A stretch of DNA of 64,000 nt from Psychrobacter sp. FDAARGOS_221 (GTDB taxonomy: Bacteria; Pseudomonadota; Gammaproteobacteria; Pseudomonadales; Moraxellaceae), in contig NZ_NWFK02000001.1 of NCBI RefSeq assembly GCF_002313155.2, positions 372,001-436,000 of the forward strand, written 5' to 3'. Below the pieces are notes generated by a model, which ran no database searches, was not told where the DNA came from, and worked only from the letters and a program-made list of their open reading frames with translations. The stretch's first letter is position 1. The number at the start of each line of letters is the position of its first letter. Positions 19,803-29,284 of this stretch are shown one piece after another. Made by a program: the position numbers and the translations under genes.

Positions 19803-21641
19803 TTATGGGTTTTGATTATTCATCTGCTGCTCAGCAAAGTCTCTATCATACATATGCGCATATTGGCCAGATAATGCCATCAGCTCTTCGTGTGTACCGG
19901 CTTCAATGATACGTCCACCATCCAACACCACAATCTTATCGGCTGACTCAATGGTTGTCAGACGATGCGCAATTACTAAAGTGGTTCGGTTTTGCATGAT
20001 ATTTTCAAGCGCTTGCTGAATATAAAATTCAGACTCATTGTCTAATGCACTGGTCGCTTCATCTAATATCAAAATAGGCGCATCTTTTAACAAGGCTCTA
20101 GCAATAGACAGACGTTGACGTTGCCCACCCGACAATTGTAAACCTTCAGCACCAATCGTACTGTCATAACCGTCTGGCAGCTGCATGATGAAGTCATGAG
20201 CAAAGGCAGACTTAGCAGCCACCATCACTTCCTCATCACTTTTATCAGCGAGAGCACCATACGCAATGTTGTGACGCACGGTATCATTAAACAGTACCAC
20301 TTGCTGATTTACCATACCCACTTTAGAGCGTAATGAGGTCAAAGAAATCTCATCGATCGGTAGACCATCGATGGTGATTCTACCATGACTGGGTTCTAAT
20401 GTGCGGGTGAGTAGGTTCACCAGAGTTGTCTTACCGGCCCCACTTTTACCCACAAATGCCACCGTCTCTCCTGCTTTAACGGTTAGACTAAAGTCTTGCA
20501 GTGCCTTAGTACCATCTGGATACTGTACTGCAACCTGATCAAAGACGATTTCGCCTTTAACCTCATCCAATATCGCACCACTGTCATCTTCTTCTAGCTC
20601 GTCTAACAATGCAAAAATAGATTGTCCTGCGGCAATGCCTCGTTGCAATTTTTGGTTAACATCGGTCAAGCTACGTACCGGCTTACTGATTAAGCCTGCT
20701 GCCGTTAGATAGGCAATAAATTCACCTGCTGTGGTATTAACGATCACTTCAGGGCGTAATGCCAACCAGATAACAATGGATAACGCACTGGCCATCAATA
20801 ACTGTACCGCTGGCGTGTTAATACTATTGGTAACAACAATTTTCATGCCCTGCTTCAAATTGTCCAAAGAGGCACGCTCAAAGCGTTTTTGCTCATAACT
20901 TTGGCCACCGTAGTTTTTAACCACTTGATAGCCACCAATAATTTCATTAGTAATATGGCTGACGTCACCCATGGTCTTTTGAATACCTATCGACAGATTC
21001 AAATAGCGCTTAGAGGCTTTTTGGATAAGCCATAAAATGGGTGGTAATACCAAAAATAAGATGAGCGTTAAACGCCAGTTTGAATAAAGCAAATAGCCCA
21101 TCAGAGCCACCACAGTCAAACCGTCGCGTAATAAGGTTTTTAGTGAGTCAGTACTGGCAGCTGTTACTTGCTCTACATCAAATATTAATTTTGAAGAAAT
21201 CGTACCTGATGGGTTTTCTAGGAAAAAAGAGTTCGGTAGACGCAGTAATTTATCAAACACTTCCACTCTGAGCTGATAAACCAGATTACGAGAGATTAAC
21301 GCTGAAAAATAGTTACCTAAAAAGGTACCAAAACCTCGAATAGAAAACAGCACCACAATTAAAAACGGGAACAAGTTTCTTTGGCTTTGGGTACCGGTAT
21401 TAATGGCATCGGTAATAAACTGAATTAGTTTAGCAATACCAATTTCAGTCGCAGAGTTAATAGCAAAGCCTAAGATGGTCAGTAAAATCGCCCACCAGTA
21501 TGGCTTTACGTATTTTAGTAGTCTGATATAGGTTTGCGTTCGCGTTGGCTCAGGTCGATTATTGTCTGAGCCCGGATTTGATTGATGACCAGCTTTTACC
21601 GGAGTTGATGAAGCATTTTTGGTTGATGTAGTTGTCATCAT
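19803..21641 (-). CDS. msbA: Lipid A export ATP-binding/permease protein MsbA
   Basis: Half-size ABC exporter (612 residues) that flips lipid A-core across the inner membrane. Six transmembrane segments occupy about residues 45-330; the nucleotide-binding domain has Walker A GKSGAGKTT, signature LSGGQRQRLSIARALL, Walker B ILILDEATSALD and the H-loop VIAHRLTTIE. A disordered N-terminus of about 35 residues (Ser, Thr, Asn, Pro rich) precedes the membrane domain. AAAAAGG supports the start. It heads the msbA-lpxK-kdsB-holB run. The conserved coupling with lpxK makes MsbA the safest choice among the ABC exporters. Confidence 0.95.
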   Translation of the reverse strand: MMTTTSTKNASSTPVKAGHQSNPGSDNNRPEPTRTQTYIRLLKYVKPYWWAILLTILGFAINSATEIGIAKLIQFITDAINTGTQSQRNLFPFLIVVLFSIRGFGTFLGNYFSALISRNLVYQLRVEVFDKLLRLPNSFFLENPSGTISSKLIFDVEQVTAASTDSLKTLLRDGLTVVALMGYLLYSNWRLTLILFLVLPPILWLIQKASKRYLNLSIGIQKTMGDVSHITNEIIGGYQVVKNYGGQSYEQKRFERASLDNLKQGMKIVVTNSINTPAVQLLMASALSIVIWLALRPEVIVNTTAGEFIAYLTAAGLISKPVRSLTDVNQKLQRGIAAGQSIFALLDELEEDDSGAILDEVKGEIVFDQVAVQYPDGTKALQDFSLTVKAGETVAFVGKSGAGKTTLVNLLTRTLEPSHGRITIDGLPIDEISLTSLRSKVGMVNQQVVLFNDTVRHNIAYGALADKSDEEVMVAAKSAFAHDFIMQLPDGYDSTIGAEGLQLSGGQRQRLSIARALLKDAPILILDEATSALDNESEFYIQQALENIMQNRTTLVIAHRLTTIESADKIVVLDGGRIIEAGTHEELMALSGQYAHMYDRDFAEQQMNNQNP

Positions 21642-21819
21642 ATGCCTTTTTAAAATTGCGTAGGGTCACGAAAAGGAGGCTAGCTCTACTCTCACTGCCA
21701 CTACTCATATAAGTACTGCAAATATAGCGGTTAATAGCCACTCAGATATGACGATTTAAACTCGTTATGGATTAATTAAAGGGTTAGTATCAGTTGTGCA
21801 ATTGTTCATTAAAATAGGA

Positions 21820-22881
21820 TTATGACTTAAAGTGCTTTAACAGCGCATCTAGCTCTTCTGGACTATGGAAGAATATCTCCATACTGCCCTTGCCATCCTT
21901 TTTCTGCTTAAGCTTAACAGTGGCACCTAAGTAATCTGATAACTGTTGATTTAGTTTTTCGACTTCGGCATGCTGCTGTTGTTTTTGCTTATTGTCTTCT
22001 TTTTGCGGGTTTAAAATTGATTTAACCAGCTTTTCGGCTTCACGTACTGTCATTGATGCTTCAATGATTTTTTCAGCAATGATCGGTTGCTGCTCAGATG
22101 ACAAAGACAATAAAGCGCGCGCATGCCCCATATCTAGCTGACCGTCATTAAGATAGGTCTTGACCGTTTCATGCAAATGATTAAGTCGTAACAAGTTAGA
22201 GACTGTGGTTCTTGCTTTACCGACCACTTCTGCAATCATCGCATGGCTCATACCAAACTCGGTATGAAAGCGTTGTAATGCCGCTGCTTGCTCGATAACA
22301 GATAAGTCTTCACGCTGAATATTCTCAATCAAAGCCAGCGCAATAGCCAATTCATCTGACAATGCACGCTCAATGGCTGGAATCGTGGTTTGGCCAGCAA
22401 GTTTCGCGGCACGCCAGCGACGTTCACCGGCAATAATTTCGTGAGTAATGGTGTCAGCGATTTTTTCTTCCGTCGCCAATAATGGACGGATAACAATCGG
22501 CTGCATGACCCCATGCTGTTTGATAGAAGACGCCAACTCACCAAGCGCGGTCTCACTCATATCACGTCTTGGTTGATATTTACCCGCTTGCAAACGCTCC
22601 ACATCCATCTGCACTAGGGTCATCTCTTCATCAGAGACATCGACGGCCGTTTTTGCAACGACTTCGGCTTTGGCCGCGCTGGCAGTTTTTTTTCTTACGG
22701 CTGTTTTTTTAGCGCTAGCAGTACCTTTTACTGAAGCTTTTGCACCAGTATCGGGTTTTTCGTCATGCTCAAGGGTGCTATCATCACGCAAAGCGGCTGC
22801 GGTGATGGCTTTTTCTTTTTTAATAGACCCGAGTAGAGCATCTAACCCTCGGTTTGCAGCTAATCCACGCTTTTTTGCCAT
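21820..22881 (-). CDS. parB: Chromosome partitioning protein ParB
   Basis: A 353-residue ParB/Spo0J protein. Order of parts: the N-terminal ParA-activating peptide (KKRGLAANRGLDALLGS), an Ala/Lys-rich linker of about 60 residues, the CTPase/ParB motif domain (QPRRDMSETALGELASSIKQHGVMQPIVIRP, then GERRWRAAKLAG), the helix-turn-helix (HAMIAEVVGKARTTVSNLLRL) and the C-terminal dimerisation region. It binds parS and spreads by CTP-dependent clamping. The linker is longer than in most chromosomal ParBs. It follows parA after an unusually wide 331 bp gap, so it may have its own expression signals. AGAGGAT supports the start. Confidence 0.95.
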   Translation of the reverse strand: MAKKRGLAANRGLDALLGSIKKEKAITAAALRDDSTLEHDEKPDTGAKASVKGTASAKKTAVRKKTASAAKAEVVAKTAVDVSDEEMTLVQMDVERLQAGKYQPRRDMSETALGELASSIKQHGVMQPIVIRPLLATEEKIADTITHEIIAGERRWRAAKLAGQTTIPAIERALSDELAIALALIENIQREDLSVIEQAAALQRFHTEFGMSHAMIAEVVGKARTTVSNLLRLNHLHETVKTYLNDGQLDMGHARALLSLSSEQQPIIAEKIIEASMTVREAEKLVKSILNPQKEDNKQKQQQHAEVEKLNQQLSDYLGATVKLKQKKDGKGSMEIFFHSPEELDALLKHFKS

Positions 22882-23212
22882 GTTGGTTATCCTCTACTAC
22901 TACCTGCTTACCTGAATCTATCCGATCGTCTGTACGGCTTAGGCCATCTCAAACTACCGTCTATATCGTTATTGTGTGAACTATTATAATAGTCGTTAAT
23001 CGCAAAACTATTCAACCGACTCCCCTCTTCACGAGGGCTGTCCATTTTAATGGATTGTGCGGAGCTTGCAAGCGCAATCACTCCCTAATACCTAACTTTA
23101 TTATCCAATCCAATCAATTTAATCACATTAGATAGCTTCTTATTTAATTTAAAATTTTCTTATTTAACAAACCAACTGTTTAATATCAGTAGTGATGGTC
23201 AGTATTAACAGC
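22882..23212 (-). promoter_or_regulatory. parA-parB spacer with three consecutive hairpins
   Basis: Gene-free 331 bp. Within 23022-23079 lie three adjacent inverted repeats: CCCTC/GAGGG (23023-23027 with 23033-23037), TCCATT/AATGGA (23041-23046 with 23049-23054), and GATTGTGC/GCGCAATC (23053-23060 with 23072-23079) around the perfect palindrome GCTTGCAAGC. This GC-richer block stands out from its AT-rich surroundings. It could act in the leader of parB, attenuate readthrough from parA, or be a dispersed repeat. Confidence 0.45.
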
Positions 23213-23986
23213 CTATTTAACATTCAAAGGCAACTGTCGGCTTTGCTTGATAATCTCTGAGGCCAGCTTGCGATATGCCTGCGCCCCTTTCGAGCTTTTT
23301 TCATAATCTAACACCGGCATCCCATGCGCAGGTGCCTCGGCCAAACGCACGTTTCTAGGAATAATGGTTTTGAACATCAAATCACCAAAATGCGATTCTA
23401 GCTCAGCTGAAACATCATTAGCCAAAGTATTGCGTGAGTCAAATAAGGTTCTTAATACGCCGCGAATATGCAGCTGCGGGTTTAATTCTTTAAGCCGATC
23501 AATGGTCTGAGACAAATCCGCCAACCCTTCAAGCGCATAATACTCACACTGCATCGGGATAATCACTCCTTGCGTGGCTACCATCGCATTAACGGTCAAC
23601 AAATTCAAGCTGGGCGCACAGTCAATAATGACATAATCATAGCCCTCTAATGAAGCCATTGCCTGACTGAGTAGTAAGTGACTGTCACTTTTACCCATCA
23701 ATGTAATGTCGATTCCTGATAAGTCACGGTTCGATCCAACCACATCAAAACCAGCTGGGCTACGACAAATCGCATCGGACAGCGCTACGTCATCAAGTAA
23801 TACATCCGCAACACTTAGCTCAAGCGCTCTTTTTTCTAACCCTGTTCCTGAAGTGGCATTGCCTTGAGGATCTAAATCAATAAGCAGTACTTTTTTGCGT
23901 CTTGCCGCCAAGCTAGCAGCCAAGTTCACTGCTGTCGTTGTTTTACCGACACCGCCTTTTTGGTTTGCAATTGCCAATATTTCCAT
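23213..23986 (-). CDS. parA: Chromosome partitioning ATPase ParA (Soj type)
   Basis: A 257-residue deviant Walker ATPase: KGGVGKTT at residues 10-17, LLIDLDPQGNATSG for Walker A', DYVIIDCAPSLNLLTVNAM for Walker B. It lacks the N-terminal DNA-binding domain of plasmid type Ia ParA, as expected for chromosomal Soj. It works with ParB on origin segregation. It is preceded by rsmG on the same strand, the classic order near bacterial origins, but no mnmG, dnaA or DnaA-box cluster is visible here, so I do not place oriC in this window. Confidence 0.96.
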   Translation of the reverse strand: MEILAIANQKGGVGKTTTAVNLAASLAARRKKVLLIDLDPQGNATSGTGLEKRALELSVADVLLDDVALSDAICRSPAGFDVVGSNRDLSGIDITLMGKSDSHLLLSQAMASLEGYDYVIIDCAPSLNLLTVNAMVATQGVIIPMQCEYYALEGLADLSQTIDRLKELNPQLHIRGVLRTLFDSRNTLANDVSAELESHFGDLMFKTIIPRNVRLAEAPAHGMPVLDYEKSSKGAQAYRKLASEIIKQSRQLPLNVK

Positions 23987-24229
23987 AGGGTTACTCTATT
24001 ACCTCAATAAAAGCAGGAAGTTATTATATTTGGTGTTATTTTTAAACTTAATATAGTGTCTAATTTAGTTAGCGTCTAATCTAGTCCAATTGAATTGGTT
24101 GAATTGAACGCCTAACTTAGCTTTGATAACTATTAGTTGAGCTTTGATACATAGTTATTATTCGCTTAGCCTCGTTCATTCACTTGCTTAGCCTAGACTG
24201 GTTTAGCTTATTAGCGACTATTATAACTG

Positions 24230-24901
24230 CTATTTTTTAAACAGCTCCGTCAAATGACGGGTCTCATTCAAAAAAGGAACTATCAATGGCACATTGTCGA
24301 TCTGCCAATGCGCAACCAGACCTGCCATATCCTCTCCATCAGGTATCAAGCCTTTCATTGCTTGTAAGCAGCCATTATCTGCCATGGTAGGTTCCGCTGC
24401 AGCAACGAAGTCAGTTAAACTGGCAAAGGCTCTTGATGTCACAACATCAAACTTTTCTGATTCAGTCAACTCAAAGTGTTCGATACGACTGGCAACTGGG
24501 GTTACATTCTCAATATCAAGCTCAGTAATAGACTGGCGAATAAATCGAATCTTTTTTTGGTTACTATCGAGCACAGTAACGTCACGCTGTGGCTGACAGA
24601 TAGCAACAATAACACCGGGCAACCCAGCGCCTGTTCCAATATCGAGCAGCTTACCTGGCTTTAAATGCGGTAAAATGGCCAAACAGTCTATAATGTGCTT
24701 AATCAGCGCTTCTTTTGGCTGTTTAATAGCGGTCAAGTTATAGGCTTTATTCCAAAACAATAACTTATCTAAATACAATAACAGCTTGGTTTGTTGCTCT
24801 GCATTGATATTTAGATCAAGCTGTGCAATGGCTTGCGATAACAGTTGATTCAGCTCATCATATTGATTATGTATTACTTTAAATTCAGTGGTGTTCATCA
24901 T
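24230..24901 (-). CDS. rsmG: 16S rRNA (guanine527-N7)-methyltransferase
   Basis: SAM-dependent enzyme that methylates G527 of 16S rRNA. Seen: LWNKAYNLTAIKQPKEALIKHIIDCLA, the SAM motif LLDIGTGAGLPGVIVAI, VLDSNQKKIRFIRQS and VTSRAFASLTDFV. About 223 residues, the usual length. The ATG at 24901 (or the next codon at 24898) is chosen; an open frame upstream to 24949 encodes an unrelated-looking leader. It heads rsmG-parA-parB. The parA gene lies 243 bp downstream behind an AT-rich spacer with repeated TTAGCTTTGATA-like motifs. Confidence 0.95.
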   Translation of the reverse strand: MMNTTEFKVIHNQYDELNQLLSQAIAQLDLNINAEQQTKLLLYLDKLLFWNKAYNLTAIKQPKEALIKHIIDCLAILPHLKPGKLLDIGTGAGLPGVIVAICQPQRDVTVLDSNQKKIRFIRQSITELDIENVTPVASRIEHFELTESEKFDVVTSRAFASLTDFVAAAEPTMADNGCLQAMKGLIPDGEDMAGLVAHWQIDNVPLIVPFLNETRHLTELFKK

Positions 24902-25336
24902 CTTATCGCTACCATACTGTATTATAATACCGGTAAATACCAAGCCCATACGTTAGCCAAGTACCGTGTTTAACGAACATATCATTTAATAGGTATCTGT
25001 ATTAGACCAATATCTATTTGATTAACTTGTAGATACTGACCTGAAGATATTTGGCTTGATATTTAAACCTTTACCCATTTCTTTGTTTTGAGTGTGTTGC
25101 ACTAGATTTTACTGAGTTGATGTAAAAAACCAACCAATTAGGCGGGCATTATAACACGTCCACAATTTTTTTAGATGATATCACCCCTGCTAAAATAATC
25201 GATTTACTATTTAAAACGCAGCTGTCGAATAAAGATAAATGAAATAACCCCTATAAATCAAATATGACCCACAGAAATCGTTTATTGAACACTCATATCC
25301 TTTTAATAACATCCATTTAATAATAAGTACAAAAAC
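24902..25336. other. Gene-free divergent spacer, rsmG / Lon-like
   Basis: A 435 bp spacer holding promoters for both directions. The strongest signal is on the minus strand: an extended -10 TGT-TATAAT at 25148-25156. A second TATAAT on the minus strand sits at 24921-24926, close to the rsmG start. No convincing promoter is seen for the plus-strand protease gene. A search by eye found no DnaA-box cluster. Confidence 0.5.
25141..25160 (-). promoter_or_regulatory. rsmG: Putative extended -10 promoter for rsmG-parA-parB
   Basis: On the minus strand the sequence reads TGT-TATAAT, a perfect -10 hexamer with the TG extension; no good -35 is present at 17 bp. It would give a leader of about 240 bases to rsmG. 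Confidence 0.45.
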
Positions 25337-27859
25337 ATGTCTAACCCAAAAAGCAGTCCTTCAAAAACCAATACATCGAAAGCCAATGGGTCAAAAAATA
25401 GCCCAGCAACCAGCCAATCAAACAGTGGTCAAACCAAACGTGGCCCATCTAAGCAAAAAACAATGAAAATTGATTCCTCTAATAAAAAGGCCAAGAATAA
25501 ACTGCGTAATCAACAAGCCGTCACAGCAGTGATCAATGCATGTAAAGTTAGCCCAGAACAGCTAAAAAAATACACCGATCGCAGCAGCTTACCAAAGACC
25601 ACTGAGTCAGCGCCTAAGTTAAACTTAAGCTTTGGTCAAGATCGTGCGGTGCATGCGCTACAAACAGCGTGCGCGATTAAAGCGACCGGCTATCATGTAT
25701 TCGCTGCAGGTGAGCATGGCCTGGGTAAACGCACCTTTATCCAGCATTATTTGCATCAACATGGCGAGCCACAAACTGATTTGGTTGATTGGATCTATGT
25801 TTATAATTTCCGTCAGCCTTCACAGCCTATTGCCATTGTTTTGGCATCGGGTAATGCTTCTGATTTAGCCAATCGAATTCAAGTTATTTGGCAGCAGCTG
25901 CTCGAACACCTATCACACGCACGACATGAGCTACATGAGGCGCACTCAGCTGTATTGGCAGGATTAACCTCTGTGTTAAAAGCAGCTCATGCTGATGATA
26001 AAGATCATTATCAGCAGCAATACAAGCAACTGATGCAAATCGCTGAGAACTATCTTCAACCACTATTTGAAAAGCTAAAGCAGAACTTTGAAGTTAATCC
26101 AGAGTTAGCAGATTATCTAGTTTTATTGCAGCAAGACATGATTGTTGAGTCTGTTCACACCCTATTGGCTCACTCTGGGCAGCCAGAAACGATGACGCAT
26201 TCGCTGCCTAACAAATATCAACTGCACATCATGACAGCGCATCAGCAGTCATCGGCTAGTCTAAAATCGGCAGATAGTTCCTCACAGAGACACTCACCAA
26301 AGAGTATCAGCTCACAGGGGGCGCCGATAGTATTTGAGCCTAATCCTAGTGTAGAGAATTTATTTGGCCGCGCTGATGCTCATTATTTAACACATACTTC
26401 AGGCGCTCCAAACAGCTCAGTAAATGCAAACATTGCGCTAAATATTCAGCCAGGTGCATTACACCGAGCAAATGGCGGCTATTTACTGATAGAAGCGCAC
26501 CAACTTAATGACTGCCCTGATGCGTGGCGTGCGCTAAAGTTAGCATTAAGAGCCAACCAAATTGACTTTAGTCATGCGCAACAAAATCGCATGTTACAGC
26601 CTGGTACATCGCTTTATCCAGTATCGCTAAGCCCTTCGCCTATTCCATTATCGGTGAAAGTTATCTTGCTTGGTGATCCAGACTTATATGATCAATTCGC
26701 AGACCATGATGTCGACTTTACCAGTTTGTTTAAAATACGGGCGGATTTTCATCAAGAAGTCACCAGAAGCTCAGAAAATGAACGCCAGATGAGTGCCAAG
26801 TTTGCAGATATTATTAATAAATATCAGATTCATCATTTTGATCGTGATGCGCAAGCGGTAGTACTTGAGTTTTTAAGTCGTCAATCTGAAGATCAAAATA
26901 AATTGAGCTTACATGCCGACAGCCTGATACAGTTAATGCTTGAAGCCAGTCGTCACGCAGATTTAGCTCAGAAAAATCTTGTTAGTGCACAACATGTTAA
27001 ACAAGCACTGAGTGATATTAGTTATAGATCTGGATATTTAAAAGAGCTTTATTTGCAAGAAATTACTGATGGTCAGCAGCTGATTAACACCACTGGCACG
27101 GCAGTCGGACAAATTAATGCGCTGACCATTATTGACTATGCCAACAGTGAATTTGGCATGCCTGCCCTATTGACTGCGGTAGTACAAAACAGTGTTGGCT
27201 CAGGTGACATTTTGGATATTGAGCGCGATGTTGAGCTTGGCGGTAGTCTGCATGCTAAAGGGATGCTGATTATGAACAGCTACTTGCGCGCCTTATTCAG
27301 CCCTTACTATCCGCTCAACTTTACGGCATCTTTGGCATTTGAGCAAAGCTACGCCCATATTGATGGTGATAGTGCGACCTTGGCTGAAGCCTGCGCATTG
27401 CTATCTGCTTTGGCTGATGCCCCTATCTCACAAGAATTAGGGATTACCGGATCCATGAACCAACTGGGCCGGGTGCAAGCAGTTGGCGGCGTCAATACCA
27501 AAGTTGCCGGCTTCTTTGATGCCTGCTCACATCAAGGACTGACTGGAAATCAAGGCGTTATACTGCCCTATGCCAATATCTCGCAGCTGATGCTACGCGA
27601 TGATATTATTGCTGCAGTCAAAGCTGGACAGTTTCATATTTATGGCGTCAAGACATTAAGTGATGCGTTAACAATTTTGGCAAACACCCAGGTTGACAGC
27701 AAAAATAAAAAGGGCCGCTACCGTTCTTCCAGCTTATTTGGCAAAATTATTAAAAACTTACAAAAGTGGGAGGAGCAATTAAATCCGCCTGAAGAATTAG
27801 AGGAACCAGTGTCGACAAAAGAAAATACACCTGACACTGATGATGCAACCAATAATTAA
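25337..27859 (+). CDS. Lon-like ATP-dependent protease (LonB/YcbZ type, S16 family)
   Basis: An 840-residue protein. The first 45 residues are low-complexity Ser/Lys/Asn. Then comes the AAA_32-type domain opening LSFGQDRAVHALQTACAIKATGYHVFAAGEHGLGKRTFI (P-loop GEHGLGKRT), a helical middle, the LIEAHQL Walker B region (GGYLLIEAHQL), and the S16 protease domain with catalytic Ser679 in DGDSATLAE and Lys722 in GGVNTKVAGFF. This is the YcbZ/LonH-like class without a Lon substrate domain. It likely degrades damaged or specific regulatory proteins. It stands 225 bp upstream of the WYL regulator on the same strand. The catalytic dyad is intact, so it should be active. Confidence 0.92.
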   Translation: MSNPKSSPSKTNTSKANGSKNSPATSQSNSGQTKRGPSKQKTMKIDSSNKKAKNKLRNQQAVTAVINACKVSPEQLKKYTDRSSLPKTTESAPKLNLSFGQDRAVHALQTACAIKATGYHVFAAGEHGLGKRTFIQHYLHQHGEPQTDLVDWIYVYNFRQPSQPIAIVLASGNASDLANRIQVIWQQLLEHLSHARHELHEAHSAVLAGLTSVLKAAHADDKDHYQQQYKQLMQIAENYLQPLFEKLKQNFEVNPELADYLVLLQQDMIVESVHTLLAHSGQPETMTHSLPNKYQLHIMTAHQQSSASLKSADSSSQRHSPKSISSQGAPIVFEPNPSVENLFGRADAHYLTHTSGAPNSSVNANIALNIQPGALHRANGGYLLIEAHQLNDCPDAWRALKLALRANQIDFSHAQQNRMLQPGTSLYPVSLSPSPIPLSVKVILLGDPDLYDQFADHDVDFTSLFKIRADFHQEVTRSSENERQMSAKFADIINKYQIHHFDRDAQAVVLEFLSRQSEDQNKLSLHADSLIQLMLEASRHADLAQKNLVSAQHVKQALSDISYRSGYLKELYLQEITDGQQLINTTGTAVGQINALTIIDYANSEFGMPALLTAVVQNSVGSGDILDIERDVELGGSLHAKGMLIMNSYLRALFSPYYPLNFTASLAFEQSYAHIDGDSATLAEACALLSALADAPISQELGITGSMNQLGRVQAVGGVNTKVAGFFDACSHQGLTGNQGVILPYANISQLMLRDDIIAAVKAGQFHIYGVKTLSDALTILANTQVDSKNKKGRYRSSSLFGKIIKNLQKWEEQLNPPEELEEPVSTKENTPDTDDATNN

Positions 27860-28083
27860 GGCATCTGTAAAACTAAGCTAAGTCAAACCAATTTAAGCCA
27901 AGTTAAGCCAAATTAAGCGAGTGCCTAATAATAAACACCTGCTGTCATTGGGCTGTATTTTGATTTAAAGTTAAATATATTAAGTAGAATATATTGAATA
28001 GATAACACCCATTTTAGAAATAGAGTATATTAAAGCAAGCGTATATTAATTCGAATAAGTAAAAACACGTTGAGGGTAACACG

Positions 28084-29166
28084 ATGGCCAACAACCAACG
28101 CTGGACGCAAAACCGTGAACCAGATAGCCAAGCAGCAGATCAAAATGACAACGCTAGCAATAAAACAGCGACAACCGCAAGACAATGGGAGCTACTAAGC
28201 TTACTTGAACGCGGCAGCTGGCGTGGTACTCAGCATCTACATGAGCAATTAATGCTGGCAGGTTTTGAAGTCAGCTTACGCACCATTCAACGCGATCTTA
28301 ATGCGCTGGCAAAACGCTTCCCTATTGAAAAGAACAATGCCAATCCACAAGGATGGCGTTGGCGTGACGATGCACCAGTGCAAAGTCTACCGCATCTGAA
28401 TTTGTCTCAGGCCATTGCCTTTAGTATGGTTGAAGCCAATTTGGTACAACTGTTACCGCCTGCTATATTAGATGAGCTAAGACCCTGGTTTGATTTAGCG
28501 AGACAGCATCTGCGGAATAGTAAGGTGAGCTATAATTGGCTCGATCGGGTGCGTATTGAACCCGCCACTCAACCTCTTATTGCTCCTAAGATTTGTCGAG
28601 ATTGCCAAGATGCTATCTATCAAGCCATCTTCAAAAACTTACAAATCAGTGCCAAATATACTTCGCGTAATAAAGACACCCCCGGCGACTATCAATTAAA
28701 CCCAATCGCCATTATTCAGCGCGGTGTCGTCATCTACTTACTGGCCACTAAAATTGATGACCCTGAACAAATTATACGCATCTTTGCCCTGCACCGCTTT
28801 AGCTCGGTCACTGTCGAAGAGACTGAATCACAAATACCAGAAGGCTTTAACCTGACCAATTATTTAGACTCTGGCGGTATGGGCTTTGCACATTACTTAT
28901 TTAAAGACTTACCTGATCATGGCAAAAACACCAAAGTTAAATTAGTATTTAAAGGTAACGCTGGGATCAGTTTAATTGAAAGCCGCTTAAGTGAAGATCA
29001 GGTAGTTGTCAGCGACCCAGAAAATGACACCCAAACCATTACAGCAACCATAAACCTGACCTCTCAGTTGGTATGGTGGTTACGCGGCTTTGGTAATCAA
29101 CTGATTTCTATTGAGCCTGAAATTTTAGCAACTGCTGTGCATCAAGATGATCCTGAATTCCCTTAG
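28084..29166 (+). CDS. WYL-domain transcriptional regulator (YafY-like)
   Basis: A 360-residue regulator. After a disordered Gln/Asn/Asp-rich leader of about 35 residues there is a winged helix (ARQWELLSLLERGSWRGTQHLHEQL, then SLRTIQRDLNALAKRFPIE, the DeoR/HTH_11-type motif), followed by a WYL ligand-sensing domain (YTSRNKDTPGDYQLNPIAIIQRGVVIYLLAT) and a WCX C-terminal extension. WYL proteins bind nucleic acids or nucleotides and often control phage-defence or DNA-damage genes. GAGGG at 28072-28076 supports the start. It is followed 118 bp later by a TerD-domain gene, probably in the same transcript. Confidence 0.9.
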   Translation: MANNQRWTQNREPDSQAADQNDNASNKTATTARQWELLSLLERGSWRGTQHLHEQLMLAGFEVSLRTIQRDLNALAKRFPIEKNNANPQGWRWRDDAPVQSLPHLNLSQAIAFSMVEANLVQLLPPAILDELRPWFDLARQHLRNSKVSYNWLDRVRIEPATQPLIAPKICRDCQDAIYQAIFKNLQISAKYTSRNKDTPGDYQLNPIAIIQRGVVIYLLATKIDDPEQIIRIFALHRFSSVTVEETESQIPEGFNLTNYLDSGGMGFAHYLFKDLPDHGKNTKVKLVFKGNAGISLIESRLSEDQVVVSDPENDTQTITATINLTSQLVWWLRGFGNQLISIEPEILATAVHQDDPEFP

Positions 29167-29284
29167 TCACTTAGTACTTGAGGCAAAAGGTTTATAATTT
29201 ACACATAGATTACAGCAGACAATATCAATATACTGTCAATCCTATAACGACATGACACGATTGATCATATATTAGGAGTTTCTT

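Noticed and set aside
24902..24949. 16-residue N-terminal extension of RsmG
   Set aside because: The extension is not seen in the family and a -10 element overlaps it.
22882..25336. Replication origin near rsmG-parA-parB
   Set aside because: No dnaA, dnaN or mnmG gene and no visible cluster of DnaA boxes.
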